A program made the position numbers and the translations under genes. The notes beneath the pieces are model-generated. The model was not told where the DNA came from and made no database searches. It was given only the letters and a program-made list of their open reading frames with translations. Of a stretch of DNA of 64,000 nucleotides, positions 1-11,421 are shown piece by piece. This DNA is from Neurospora crassa OR74A (taxonomy: Eukaryota > Ascomycota > Sordariomycetes > Sordariales > Sordariaceae). The stretch lies in the NCBI RefSeq assembly GCF_000182925.2, contig NC_026501.1, forward strand, positions 1,116,001-1,180,000, given 5' to 3'. The stretch's first letter is position 1. Each line of letters starts with the position of its first letter.

Positions 1-1011
1 CTATTTGGGATTGGACAGAGGGAAAGAGGTGGGGAAAAGGTATACAGTGTTTAGGTGTACTTGTTTCGCTTCAGAGTGCAAACAAAGGAGTGGTTCACCT
101 AGGTACCTATAGTGAGGAAAGCTTGCTGAAGGCTCGTAGCGGCTATGGCGTGCGATGTCGGCAGGGTTCAAAGTTGGAGGGACATGGAGGCCAGCTACTC
201 GAAAACCTCTATGGCTTTCTGGGATGTTCTGTTAGCAGGTGGCATGTTGACTGATGTGTTCCAGGACACTTCTTGCGCTCTAGGCGAGATCCACTACTTG
301 TCTTAAGAACTTACGGTTTCATCATAGAGCAACATGAACTTTGAAGTTTGAGAGAGGTTGAGCAGATGGTTTTAGTTCACAAGAACATGAATGAGGTCTC
401 GCTCAAATGATCTGCGTCTAGGGAGAATGGTTCCAACTGTATATGTGAGGGGATGTTTGGAATATACGAGATAGTTGCTGGGTGTGAAAAAATCTATCAA
501 GCAGTGACTGTGGCAGGAATGTGCTGTCTGGTATCTCGTTGGCATGAAGACGAAGCTGAACCCCTTTGTTAGTCTGTTGTCGACGAGTCTTTCTGTATGT
601 GTATAACGGCGAAAGGAGCATGAGAGACTTATGTTAATCGCAGCCAGTCCCTTCAGGGTATTTCTTCCCGCTTCACGTTGTGTGAATGAACCAACCTAAA
701 CAAGATAAGGAGCCCGCCAGAGTGCAAAAACTTCATGACAATCCAATCTGTATAAAGAGAAAACAGAGTATGCGTATGGGAGAATTGGTATATCCATCGT
801 AATCTAATCATCAGTTCCATCATTCACATTTCATCCAAAGCCATAACACTCATGATTTCCCTTCCCAGTCATCAACCATCCATCACTTCATTCATATCCC
901 ATGTACCATTTCTTACATCCTCACCGCTCAGTGGGTTCACCAAACCCATCAAGCATCATCCTCCCCTCCCACGTCAGATGTCGTCATAAAGAGAACCGCG
1001 GCGTTATTTTC
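1..1011. other. Intergenic, no gene seen
   Basis: No open frame here has recognisable protein character, and the longest is under 70 codons. The right part probably holds the 3' untranslated region of the annexin gene, which is read toward it. A 12-bp motif, ACCTAGGTACCT, lies at 97-108 and recurs exactly at 8235-8246. Confidence 0.5.
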
Positions 1012-3395
1012 CTAGAAATCGTCCGTCGGCCTCCTTTCAATCTTCTTGACATCATCCGGCATCCTGCTGACGCACAGCTGCCCGCAAAACTCTCCCCACT
1101 CGCCGCTGGTAGCCTCCTTGACGGCCTCCTGGAGGTCCTGACCGTAGTGTTCATGGTAGGCCTTCTTGACGCGAGACATGTGGCCAGCGTCCCAGTGGAA
1201 GCGGACTAATCTCGAAATCAACAGCTCGCGCCGCAGCTCGTCCCGCTTGGACAGGGTTAGGGCGTGGTTGAGCAGCATGGCGTCGCGGACGGGCTTATTG
1301 ATGACGCCGTTGAGAATGTGGGCTAGGACTTCTCCCTGTTTTGTTTTTGGTCTCCATTAGCATCTCGAAAAAAGAAAGGAGGAAGAGGAAGGGAATGAGT
1401 ACGTACGACAAGATTCCCACTCTTCTTCAACGCATCCCGAGCAAAATTCGCTCCCTTGTACGTCTCCTTATAGACCCTCATCACCTCCTTCAAGTGCGTC
1501 TCACTCCTCATCACCACAATCGCCAGCATGGCCGACTCGCCCCCCCTCTCGGACTTGATCGCATCCCTCAACGTCCTCACATCATCCGCCACCAGCTCGA
1601 GATCCAGTCTCAGGGGGTGTCCAAACCGATCCACATCCTCCTGCCTCTTCTCGTCCAAAACCATCAACACCGCCTTCTTGAACTTATCCTCCTTCAACTC
1701 CATCTTCATGCATTTCACAAGACTATCCCCGTACTTTTTGTCTGAAAACCCTGCCTTGATTTTGCAGATTTCTTCATTCGTCCTGCCCATCAGACTCTCA
1801 ATCAACAACTCCCTCCGCGTCTTGTCCCCGTGGTACCAGAAATTCGCCCAATACGCTTCCGACTCCCACCGGCCCAGCGCCACCGTATAACACGCCTTCA
1901 TGAGCGTCGGATCCTCGTCCTTGAGCCGCGCGCGGATGTGCTTGGCGATATTGACACCCCTGCGCTCGGCGCCGGTTTTCACCAGCCGCTTGTACTCACC
2001 CCGCAAGTCCATGACCTGCTCGTGCGTGAGGCCCGGTAAGATCTCGATGAGAACGGGCGTGTCGGGCGCGCGGCTTTCGCCCTTGAGGGCATTGGCGAGG
2101 CGGGCGGCGTCGTCGATGGGGTCATGGAAGCGGGCGCGGCGGGAGTGGGTGCGGGCGTGACCTTTCTTTTCACCACCGCCGCTGCCGCCTCCCTTGCGGT
2201 GATACTCGTCGTCCGAGGAAGAGGAGCCGTAGAGGGGAGATAAAGGCTCGACGAAGCTGTACGAGGAACCGTTGGGACCGGGTTGGGTGGGGAGCATCAA
2301 GGGGGAGGGCATTGGGGACATGGATTGGTAGGTGCCGTGGTAGGATTCGAGCATGGGAGAAGCGGGCGCGTTGGCGACGGAGAGGTTGCCGTTGGACATG
2401 TGAGGGTTGTGTCCGTTGACAGAGAGGAGGGACATGCGGTTGGTAGGCGGGAGCGGAGACTTTTCGCGGCCGGGACGCATGGCGGACTTGAGGGGGAGTT
2501 TGCCGTCGTCTTCGTGGCGGCCTCGACCGGGTGAGGAAGGGTAGCCGCTGCCGCTGACGTGAGGAGGCTCAATGGTGACGACGCTGGGTGCATCGATACG
2601 GCCCCCTTTGCGTTCATCGGAGCGCAGATCGTAGGCGCTGCTGATGCTGATGTTGGGGCTGTGGGTGCGGCCGCTGTGACGGCCGATGGGCTCCCCGTAC
2701 TTGTCATCGGGTCTTCCAACACCTGCATGGTAGCTAGACGGACGAGGACGGTGGTAACCCGGTGATGGCGGCGTCTCTGGACGCTTGCCGTAGGCAAGAT
2801 CGTCCTCAAGTCTGTCCTTTTTGCGTTGCTGACGCTCCCTGCTGGAATCTCTGTCCCTGCCCGAGGTGCTGGGCGTGCGGCCATGACCATGGAACGAGTC
2901 GCGTGACCCATGTGGTGATCCTGTCGAGTCGGCCGAGACAACGGTGGTGGCATACTTGGGCGGAAGATACATGCCGGCGAACTCACCCGGGCGCTCCCTG
3001 TTGATGTTCTTTCCCCAATCCGAAGACTCTCTGGGATCCGGTCTCCTGTCACGGCTCTGTGCGCGAAGGCGCGACTGATCTCTCACCCGTTCACGCGAGG
3101 GCGACCGCTCACGCGGCCTGCCTAGCGATGGCGCTGACGCATGATAGCTGCTGTGGTAGTAATCGCCGCCGCGATTACCAGCGGAAGGCGGGTAGTTGGC
3201 AAGTTGTTCATACGCGAGTGCAGGGTCAACGTCGCGATAGTTGTCGTTGGCTGGCGGGTACACACCGGCTTCGACAATGTTTGCCGAGGACGTGCGGACG
3301 TGGCTCCGCGGCCGGCGGTCCTCGTCCTCCCGGCGGCGATCTGCGGGGGAGCGGGACCGCCCGCCTCGGCTCCGTTCGTCCACTTGTAGGGACAT
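1012..3395 (-). CDS. Annexin with long disordered N-terminus (fungal annexin C4-like)
   Basis: Two exons, complement(1012..1335,1407..3395), encode 770 residues. The 71-bp intron has donor GTACGT and acceptor CAG, and joining restores the frame (KKSGNLV then GEVLAHIL). Residues 1 to about 420 are low-complexity, rich in Arg, Ser, Pro and Gly with RS-like stretches. The annexin core follows from about residue 425 to the end, with helical repeats containing motifs such as GLTHEQVMDLRGEYKRLVK and GRTNEEICKIKAGF. Annexins bind acidic phospholipids, usually through calcium sites of the form GxGT followed by a distant Asp or Glu. The corresponding loops here (for example YHGDKTRREL) are degenerate, so calcium-dependent binding is doubtful. 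This architecture is known from large filamentous-fungal annexins. I chose the first ATG of the open frame; a later start within the disordered region cannot be excluded. Confidence 0.85.
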
Positions 3396-5589
3396 GCTTT
3401 GATGCTGGCCGTCAAAAGTCTGTTGCTAACTCGAGTGTGGGAACCTGATTTCGGGTTGGTTTGGTCGATGACTGACAGACTCGGTTTATGCAGCTGGAAT
3501 CTGGTCCAAGCAGCGAGGTGTAGGGCTGATATCGAATTTTGCGCGACTCGTCTTGGGAGTTTCAGGGATCAGAAATCTGGGGGCTGGTGAAAGTGAGGGG
3601 TCACTTTCTTGGCTTCCGCGATCTCCTATTCTCAGGTAAACAAAGGCGCAAAATGGTCTAGGATTAAGTCGCACACCAGCACGGCAGAACTTGTCGGTTC
3701 CTGCGCAAGCTTAATAAAGAAGCGCCAAAGAGTAGTTCGACTTGGAGAAGCTAACGGGACGTGCAGAAAATGGACAACGGCATCTTTAAAAACAGCACCA
3801 AAGAACAGAAGAGGCTGAGAAAAGATGCGCCGGTACCGAGGGGGCAAGACGCAGGAGGGCGGGGTTGGCATGCAGCAGGCCATGCAGGGTATATGGAGCC
3901 ACTAACACGGCTCCGGAGCGTGCTAAGATGGATCAGATGAAGTGTGTGTGGACGGGCTGAACATGCACCGCGTATCAGAGAGGAATGTCACTGCCTGGGT
4001 GGTTGGCTGGATGATGGCGCTTACTGGCACTGTTGTTGGCTAGCACATCTCGGCCATTTGCTCCGTTGGCCTTTCTTTTTCCCATCATACTATCCTCATC
4101 TTCGTCTTCTTGTAGACAAGGCGACCACGCCAGCTGGCGGCAAGACGCAGGAAAAGACGGGAGGATACCAGCAGGAACAGGATAAGACAGACACCAGCGT
4201 TGCGGCCCGTTAGGATCCCTTTGCAGAGAAGCCCGTGTGTCTTGGATGTGTGGGCGTGTCTTGAAACACCACGCTGGAGGGTGACAGAGGGTGGCAGTCA
4301 AGGGTGCTCCGGTGCCTCTGCCACACATGCTCTCTATGTACCAGTCTGACGGATGGTGTGTTGGCAGCAGCCCTGTCGATATTCAGCTTTCGCTTTCTCC
4401 GCGGTCTTTGACCAATGGCGTGTTGCAAAAGCGGCCGCGAAGACTAGCGAAGGCTGGATGGACCGTCACGTTGGATCTTGGCTTTCCCGCAATTCGGCAA
4501 GAGGTCACCTCCATTGCAACCAAAAGCCATCATGTGAGATCTGGATGGTGCTGAGAAGGCAGCTTTTCGGAACATTATACTAAGTATGTAAAGCATGTCA
4601 TGGGATTGTTGAGGTTGTGTCTGTATAGACTCCCAAATTGAACAAAGGTATAACAAGGCTGTGAGCAGTCTAAGCCTTCAACGGAGGCTCGAGGACGAAA
4701 TTGGGATTATCAAACAGGTTTATATGTCGTATGCCAACTGCGAACAGAGAATGTCTTTATGTGGCATCGAGTGATAGGTGCCGTTTGGTGATGGTGTACT
4801 TTGAGAAGTCTTGGGGCTCTGTTGCGTGTCACTCATTTATCGGTGCTGACTTGGCAATTCAGTGTGGTTTGTTGACTCCATTCAGCGCGGGAACCACCAG
4901 AACGTCTGCTGTAATGTGTTTGCGGTTCCCGTCTGCTGAATGCTGCTGACGACGCTGCCAAGACCATTCGGTCGAATGCCAAGACATCATCCGCGACGAC
5001 CGGATCGGATATCAAATGCTGCCCGAGGAGAAAGCCGAAGGTTCCGGATTGCGAAAATCCTTTTGGTTTGCGCCGAGTATAATATCTGTCGAATGCCATC
5101 TTTCTGCACTTTCCTTTTCTTTCGAGACTGCCGAAACGACTCTGATCAAACCGCGCAGCCATGTCGACACGAAATGCGGGTAGCAATGGGAACTGAATCG
5201 GTGGAGAAAACGCCAACATGGAAAAGCGAGAGCATGTCGATCAGTCGCCACCAAAGTCCATCGACAACGAGCGTCCAATCCACGGAGATACAATTGGCGC
5301 ATCAAACACGTCCATGTGTACAGTCAGTCGACAACGACAAGAGTATCCGGCCCGAACGAAGGATTGAAACCCCGAGTATCCGACACGAGAAACAGCATGC
5401 ATCCCAAACCGACGATATAAGATTCAAAGTCACCGAAAAAGCTGTCCGATATGCCGCCCATTTCCTACGATCCAAAACGCCCAGATATGCATGCACCTTC
5501 ATTCGCCCCACTCCATGATTCCATCCGAGGTTCCACCTGGACGACATGCCCTCATTCAGTTTTTAAGCTCTTTCCAAATACCCCCGACC
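3396..5589. other. Intergenic, probable long annexin 5' leader
   Basis: About 2.2 kb separates the annexin start from the next gene's stop. The annexin promoter and leader must lie in its left part. A plus-strand frame of 192 codons at 4940-5518 is the longest, but it has no family resemblance, an irregular composition and no supporting splice signals, so I do not call it a gene. Confidence 0.4.
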
Positions 5590-6489
5590 TCAACCGCTCT
5601 CCGACTTGACCAGGATCGAATTATCCCGAAACGACTTGGGTTTCGTCTCTGTCTCCTCGGCCAACTGAATGGCGCCCTTCCGTTTCGATGAGAACATGTT
5701 TTTTACACTTTTATAACGAGGAGTCAGCGGGACTTCTGTCGACGATGCAGATGGGACGGGAAAAGATGGAGGGTTGACGTAACCCGGGAGATGTGGCGAG
5801 ACAACTAACCTTCGACAAACAGGACCCCAAGTTTCGACCACGACGACAACGAGTAGGAAGGCCGACACCAGGAATATGACCAGCACATCATCATGATCGC
5901 GGGGTTTTTCGACATAGAAGGGGCACGGTGATGTGCCATTGGACGGTTGAGACGATGATGATAACGAAGAGGACGACGACGACGACGAGGGCGAAGGTGG
6001 CGACGACATTGACGAAGGTATTCCGATGCTCAACTCCCCCATTTCCGTAACCGAAACATTATCCGCCTTCTCGTTGCCAGACGATGCCGATACTGGTTTC
6101 TGCTTGGGGTCGGACGCTTGTTTTGAGGGTGGCTGCGATGATGAAGGTATCCCGACTCCCAGCTCCCCCAATTCCGTGATGACCAACACCGGGATATCCT
6201 TCCTCGCGTTATCGACAATCAGTGCCCGTCCTGAGCCATGCTTCTTCTTCCAAGTATCCCATAACGAGTTGAATGAACGTTCAGCCTTTTGGAGGATCGG
6301 ACCGGGAGCAAGGTGAGAGGTAGCAAGAACAAAGGCTTTATCAGACTTTGGATCTCGACCGGAAGCTGCGCTGCTCGGCACATTCCTGTTCAGTGAAAGC
6401 AAGACATTGTCGCCGGCCATCCACGGTACCGGCACGCATAGCGCCATATGTGCCATAGCGACGGTGGTGAGAAAGGTTGTCGACTTCAT
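5590..6489 (-). CDS. Predicted secreted/single-pass membrane protein, unknown function
   Basis: Single-exon frame of 299 residues. The frame is open for 25 more codons upstream, but I prefer the ATG at 6489 because it gives a typical signal peptide (MKSTTFLTTVAMAHMALCVP). One hydrophobic segment (VLVIFLVSAFLLVVVVVETW) at about residues 205-224 looks like a transmembrane helix, leaving a C-terminal tail of about 75 residues. The predicted extracellular part has a Ser-rich linker just before the membrane. It also contains two copies of a short motif: ITELGELGVGIPSS near residue 125 and VTEMGELSIGIPSS near residue 165. I do not recognise the family. The layout suggests a type I membrane protein, perhaps at the cell surface; this is inference. 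It may be restricted to close relatives. Confidence 0.6.
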   Translation of the reverse strand: MKSTTFLTTVAMAHMALCVPVPWMAGDNVLLSLNRNVPSSAASGRDPKSDKAFVLATSHLAPGPILQKAERSFNSLWDTWKKKHGSGRALIVDNARKDIPVLVITELGELGVGIPSSSQPPSKQASDPKQKPVSASSGNEKADNVSVTEMGELSIGIPSSMSSPPSPSSSSSSSSLSSSSQPSNGTSPCPFYVEKPRDHDDVLVIFLVSAFLLVVVVVETWGPVCRRLVVSPHLPGYVNPPSFPVPSASSTEVPLTPRYKSVKNMFSSKRKGAIQLAEETETKPKSFRDNSILVKSESG

Positions 6490-8769
6490 CTTGTGACTTG
6501 ATGCACGGGCGGCTGTAAATGGCCAAGTTAAGCGGACCGAGATCTTGTGGGCGGGTCCGATCAACCGGGCGCCCTTGGAATTGATGTTGGGAAGATGGAA
6601 TTGTAGTCAAGGCGCTGGACTTTATGATCTTCGCGATACCTGCCGACGACAATCGCGAGATCCAAGATCGAGGTGTAATTGATGATATGACTATCACAGC
6701 GTTCGGCGTGTCCGGGGGTATCGAAAGCTCGCCTTCGTGGTTGTATTATGCCGCAGTGCCCTTATACATGCGCGAGGTTGCACCACCGGCTAAAGCAACA
6801 TACAGCCACGGTTCGTTGGCTTTTCGATATGTGACGCAGGCTGCAAGGTGGCAAGCTGTAAAGGCAAGCAGGGCACAAGCAGAAAGGGTGAGGTAGAGGA
6901 ATGAGGACGAATTACAAGAAGAGAAAGCAGACGGTGGTCCGTTGTCAAAACAACACAGCAGCTGGTGGTGTTTATGTTGGGCCGGTATATTGAGAGGATG
7001 GCTGGCTGTGCAGAGCTTAGTCTCGTGAAAGATTCGCCAATGGGGGAAAGGTGCCATCTCGTATGTATATGCCGTCGGCGTCCCTCATCTCATCCAATTT
7101 GAGGGCCCAGTCCAATGCTGTGCTGCGCAGAGACGCAGTTTTCCCTAGCATCCCATTTACATGCAACGCCTCGGCGTGACTGTTTACCGTTTTACAGGGG
7201 TGTCCAAACCTTGTTCCAACCGCTTCCCGTACCATTGCATCGAAACACCACGGCAGTCCCGCTCCGGATCTCGGAGTTTCATCCAATCACCTGGCGCCAT
7301 TGATACTTTGATGATCGGTGTTTCCCAATCCGGGAGGCTCTTTTGGGCAAGGCGTTTGCGTAAAGGACCATAAGAGAAGGACAGTGACAGACAAGAGGTA
7401 GCATCGCAGACGTGATGGTTGACCAAAATCGGGAGGTTTTGCGTCGGGTTCCGAAACCTTGCTCGGCTCAGAGGAGAGGCTATGCAACATGGTCCGAAAG
7501 AGATGGGGATCTGGACGCCAGTGGACCGCATATGGCAGACAGGGGTGATGGAGCAATGGTTGGGTTTCCTCGAGTTGGCTGTTGGTTCCCCTTCCTCTCT
7601 CCCTTGTTGTTACGCGACCGAGAACGCCTTCGCTTGTTCCCATAAACCGTCACTCTCCTCAGCCTCAGCTTCCACGCCTGCGGGGAAATCCTTTGCGTGA
7701 GCAGGTCACACCTTTCTCTGCTGTTCGTATTCCCCCAGATGGCATTTTGCATAGGGTGGAGTCTCGTCGGTGGCCATCCCCCCCTCTCGCCCTCGTATAG
7801 ATTCAACTAGACCATCGCTTGACCATTAGCTCCCCGTATGTTTCAAGAGTGTCATCAGGAGTGCTGCTGAAGGAGGTACTTGCATTGCGGCAAGTGTAAG
7901 CGAGTGTGAATGAAGGTGTTGCGGATCCGTCAAGAAATCAGGGACCAGGTGCAGGGCATATGGTTGGTGATCAGATAAGCTTTTTTTTGTTTCTGTTTGC
8001 CAAGTCCCGAAACACCAAGGGGTTGATGTTAAACACATTCAACGGCGAAACGAAGAGCCAAGCATTTCAGTTTCCTCAGACAAGAAACTATTCCGTCATT
8101 CTTGTTGTGTTCTTCGGTTTCAGTTGCCGCTTGGCGATTTGGCCCTGCCGCCGCCGATTTGAATGGCCACACTCCCTACCCACTGAGGGATGGCTCGTGC
8201 ACTCGCTGGAAGAAGCTACCTCGGCTACCTACCTACCTAGGTACCTCTACCAATTAACTGCCAGGCAAGTGGAAGACACCTTGGGACAACACTGTCTCCC
8301 AGGCAAGCGAGGGCTCTGAACAGGAACCTACCAACCAAGCATCTCCGCCGAACACCGAGGTCAGCCTCAACAACCATCCCGTCCCGTCTCGTTCCTCAAG
8401 TGATCATGCGCATTCCACTTTGATGAACCAATTCCCAGCCTCCCCCCCCTGGCCCTTCCATTCTAGATTGTCAATTTCCATCCGACGCCACCAACACCCA
8501 GCGCTAGCCACACCAAGAAAGCTTATTTTGCTTCCTCGTGTCGGTGCCATCCATCACCCTGTCATCCATCCGGCATACATCCGGCAGCATCGCGTCACGC
8601 ATCCATGAGTCCAGCACAGGGGCACCAGCAGCTGTAGCACCACCCTGACCTCACATCCGCCTTCGTCCGTCGGTCGCAAACTGCCAACTGCAATTTCGAC
8701 GCGCCATCACATCTCGACAAAACCTTGTGACGAGCCCACCTTTGCATGGAGGGAGAGCCTCTCTGATCC
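6490..8769. other. Intergenic, probable GPI2 5' region
   Basis: No convincing gene in 2.3 kb. Several open frames of 60-137 codons occur on both strands without family resemblance. A minus-strand frame at 6746-7057 encodes one hydrophobic stretch but lacks other support. Positions 8222-8246 hold a CTAC-type microsatellite ending in ACCTAGGTACCT. The last several hundred bases before 8770 are C-rich, typical of a fungal promoter and leader. Confidence 0.4.
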
Positions 8770-10875
8770 ATGGCCCCTCCCTCGGGCCTCCACCAAACCG
8801 CCCTATCCTCCGACTTCGAGACCCCGTTCCCGCCCCTCGTCCGATCGTCTACCGCGCCCGTCGCTTTCAAGTCGCATCGCGCCGATCCCTCCCATCTGGC
8901 CCCCGAAGATGCCTACTCCCCCGTGTCCCCGCCGCGCCGAACCAGTCTCTACAATGTAGACGGCAGTGGCAGCGGCAGCGGCACCAACGCGCCCAATGGC
9001 TCCGCGAACGAGCTACGTCCGAGGCTTATCAGGCGCAAAGAGGGCAGCAGGAGCAGGAGCAGGAGGAGGCAGAGACGCTTCCAGAAGCTGCTTTGGGTGA
9101 AGCAGTCATATCCCGACAACTACACCGACCAGGCCACCTTTCTCGAGAAGCTCCAGCGCAACCCGCGCGTCAAGCCGTACGACTTTTGGCCTCTCGTTGC
9201 CGACTCGACCGTCATTGTCCAACAAGTATGCTCCGTCATCATCTTCGTTGTCTGCTTCGTCGGCATCTTCCAAGAGCGTGTCAGCCCCGTGTCTGTGGTA
9301 GGCTTCGGCAGCTTTGCGACCTTCATCGGCTGGCTACTATGGGATTGGTGGGTTGGGGAGGAGAGTCTGGGAGCGCAACGCGCAATGGATGGGACTACTA
9401 CACATTCACATAGAGGGCGAGACCCTCGTCCCGTACGGCATCAGGACTCTTGTGGTGGTCCAACTCGGAACGCGAGCATCGTAAGTCTTCCGGGAGCCGG
9501 AGCGGGAGCGGGGACGGGGACGGGAGCAGCGACGTCGACACCAGCGTCTGCCCTGCCTTCAGCTGCGCCGTCCCCGCGTCTTGATCAACATCTACACATC
9601 CCCCGCTTCAGCGTCGGTCCAGCCGACTCGCGCTCCGCAAGCATCGAGCCATCTACTGCCGCGGCCTCCCCTGCCGGCTCGCGGGCCCAATCGGTCGCCG
9701 ACTTCCACGAAGCCCACTACGGCCACCACCGACAACGGTCCTCGATTTCCTCCCCCATCCGCGGCGGCGGTGTTCTTCCTGGAAATAGCCGCCTCCAGCT
9801 CCGTCTATCCACCATCAAATCCGCCGTCCTCATCTACTTCACCCTCTTGGGCCTCTCTCCCATCCTGAAGTCGTTGACACGCTCAACCTCCTCCGACTCC
9901 ATCTGGGCCATGTCCTTCTGGCTGCTTGCCATCAACATCTTCTTTTTCGACTACTCCATCAACAACAACCCCTTCACACAAGCAACCATCACCAACCCTC
10001 ATTCCAACCAAACCGGCGGTATCGTAACCGGAGGCTCGACCCCAGCGCCAGCCGGAGCCGCATTGAGAGCCGGAGTCGGAGCCGGAACCGGAGCCGCAAC
10101 GCCCCTTATCCCAACTTTGACCTCGACCTCCCCTCCCACAAGCGGCACTTCCACGCCTGCCACCAACGCCGGCACCGGCACCGGTGGCACCAGCTCGAGG
10201 CAGCCCGTCCCCGGTACTTCTTCTTCTTCCACCCCCACCGCCGTCCCCACCACCGCAACAGGCGGCACAACCACCCCCATTCCAGCGCAGCACAAGTTCC
10301 CCATCGCCTCTCTCTCCACCAACGCCGCCCTGATGGCCTCGACCGTGCTCGCCTCTCGCCTACCGTCCACCGGCCAAGTCTTCTCCCTAACCTTGTTCTC
10401 CATCGAAGTCTTTGGTCTCTTCCCCGTCTTCCGTCGGTACGCTCGCCACCGTTCGTTTCGGTACCATGTCATCTTGACTGTCCTTCTCTTGCTGGGAGCA
10501 GGAGCCGGAGTGGGCATTATTATCGGGGCGCCTTGTCCCCCTCCCGGATCTACTACTTCTTCTTCCGTTACGATGGCCGCCGCCGCCGCCGCTGGTGCAG
10601 CAGGAAGAGAGTTGTTGGTGATATCACCAACAGAAGAAGTAATAGACGGAGGAATCATGGCTTTGGGATGGACAAGAGGGGTGTGTGAGTGCTGGCAAAC
10701 GTGGCTCAAACATTCGCTCCTCGGCATGATTGTTTCTTGCCTGATTGCCGCGGTGGCCATGGGCGGGTGCAGCTGGTGGCTGATTGGGTTGCAAAAGTAC
10801 AAAAACGAGATTTACGGGCCGTGGGACCCGGCGAGGCCGATTATTATTAGTAGACGGTATTACGATGATGAATGA
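8770..10875 (+). CDS. gpi2: GPI2/PIG-C subunit of GPI-N-acetylglucosaminyltransferase
   Basis: Intronless frame of 701 residues. Gpi2 (PIG-C) is an ER-membrane subunit of the complex that transfers GlcNAc from UDP-GlcNAc to phosphatidylinositol, the first step of GPI-anchor synthesis. The family signature begins near residue 103 with KLLWVKQSYPDNYTDQATFL and continues with DFWPLVADSTVIVQQ and the first membrane helices. Further membrane segments follow at about 350-400 (AVLIYFTLLGLSPILKSLTR, SIWAMSFWLLAINIFFFDY) and 515-680. The C-terminus GLQKYKNEIYGPWDPARPII is also typical. The protein is far longer than yeast Gpi2 (about 280 residues). The extra length is low-complexity Gly/Ala/Thr/Ser sequence at the N-terminus, at about 195-340 and at about 415-510. 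These insertions stay in frame, so I read them as coding, though an unspliced intron within one cannot be ruled out. Confidence 0.9.
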   Translation: MAPPSGLHQTALSSDFETPFPPLVRSSTAPVAFKSHRADPSHLAPEDAYSPVSPPRRTSLYNVDGSGSGSGTNAPNGSANELRPRLIRRKEGSRSRSRRRQRRFQKLLWVKQSYPDNYTDQATFLEKLQRNPRVKPYDFWPLVADSTVIVQQVCSVIIFVVCFVGIFQERVSPVSVVGFGSFATFIGWLLWDWWVGEESLGAQRAMDGTTTHSHRGRDPRPVRHQDSCGGPTRNASIVSLPGAGAGAGTGTGAATSTPASALPSAAPSPRLDQHLHIPRFSVGPADSRSASIEPSTAAASPAGSRAQSVADFHEAHYGHHRQRSSISSPIRGGGVLPGNSRLQLRLSTIKSAVLIYFTLLGLSPILKSLTRSTSSDSIWAMSFWLLAINIFFFDYSINNNPFTQATITNPHSNQTGGIVTGGSTPAPAGAALRAGVGAGTGAATPLIPTLTSTSPPTSGTSTPATNAGTGTGGTSSRQPVPGTSSSSTPTAVPTTATGGTTTPIPAQHKFPIASLSTNAALMASTVLASRLPSTGQVFSLTLFSIEVFGLFPVFRRYARHRSFRYHVILTVLLLLGAGAGVGIIIGAPCPPPGSTTSSSVTMAAAAAAGAAGRELLVISPTEEVIDGGIMALGWTRGVCECWQTWLKHSLLGMIVSCLIAAVAMGGCSWWLIGLQKYKNEIYGPWDPARPIIISRRYYDDE

Positions 10876-11421
10876 AACGGACACTTTCTTGTTGTTGTTG
10901 TATAAAGGGATGGGTTTGGTAGATTCAGAATAGATAATGTTTCTCTTGTTTTTGGGTATATAAAGCTAGATTGGATCCGCGATATCATGCGTTTGTTGTA
11001 TGGTCTAATGGAGGTTGTATGATGAAAGTGAAGTGGAAGACATGTGTGGTGGTGGTGGTTTGCATCCTTCCTGACAATGAACATCATAAAGACAAATCAT
11101 ATCACCCACACTTTCACATGCCACTCATGAACAACGGCAGACATCGACCGCCATGTTTTCATCCCAATTGATGCGAGTTCGGATGACATGTACCGTTGTC
11201 GGGTCACCTCGAGTCAACAGACCTCTTCAGACTCTCAATGACTTGCATAATACGTCACCTACAGTACTACAAAAGGTCTGATCTTGAACTTGACCCAGTC
11301 ACCCATAATATCTACACGCAATCATCAATCCTCAATGCGGACGCAAACAGTTGCCAGAAAAAAAAAAGTCATCATCCATTTTTGTTTCATTCTAAATTAA
11401 ACCATTACCACCACGGCACGC
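10876..11421. other. Intergenic between convergent genes
   Basis: The space between the GPI2 stop and the transaldolase stop, presumably the two 3' untranslated regions. No coding frame is supported. Confidence 0.5.

Noticed and set aside
4940-5518. 192-codon plus-strand frame
   Set aside because: Unstructured mixed composition, no recognisable domain, located in the probable annexin leader region.
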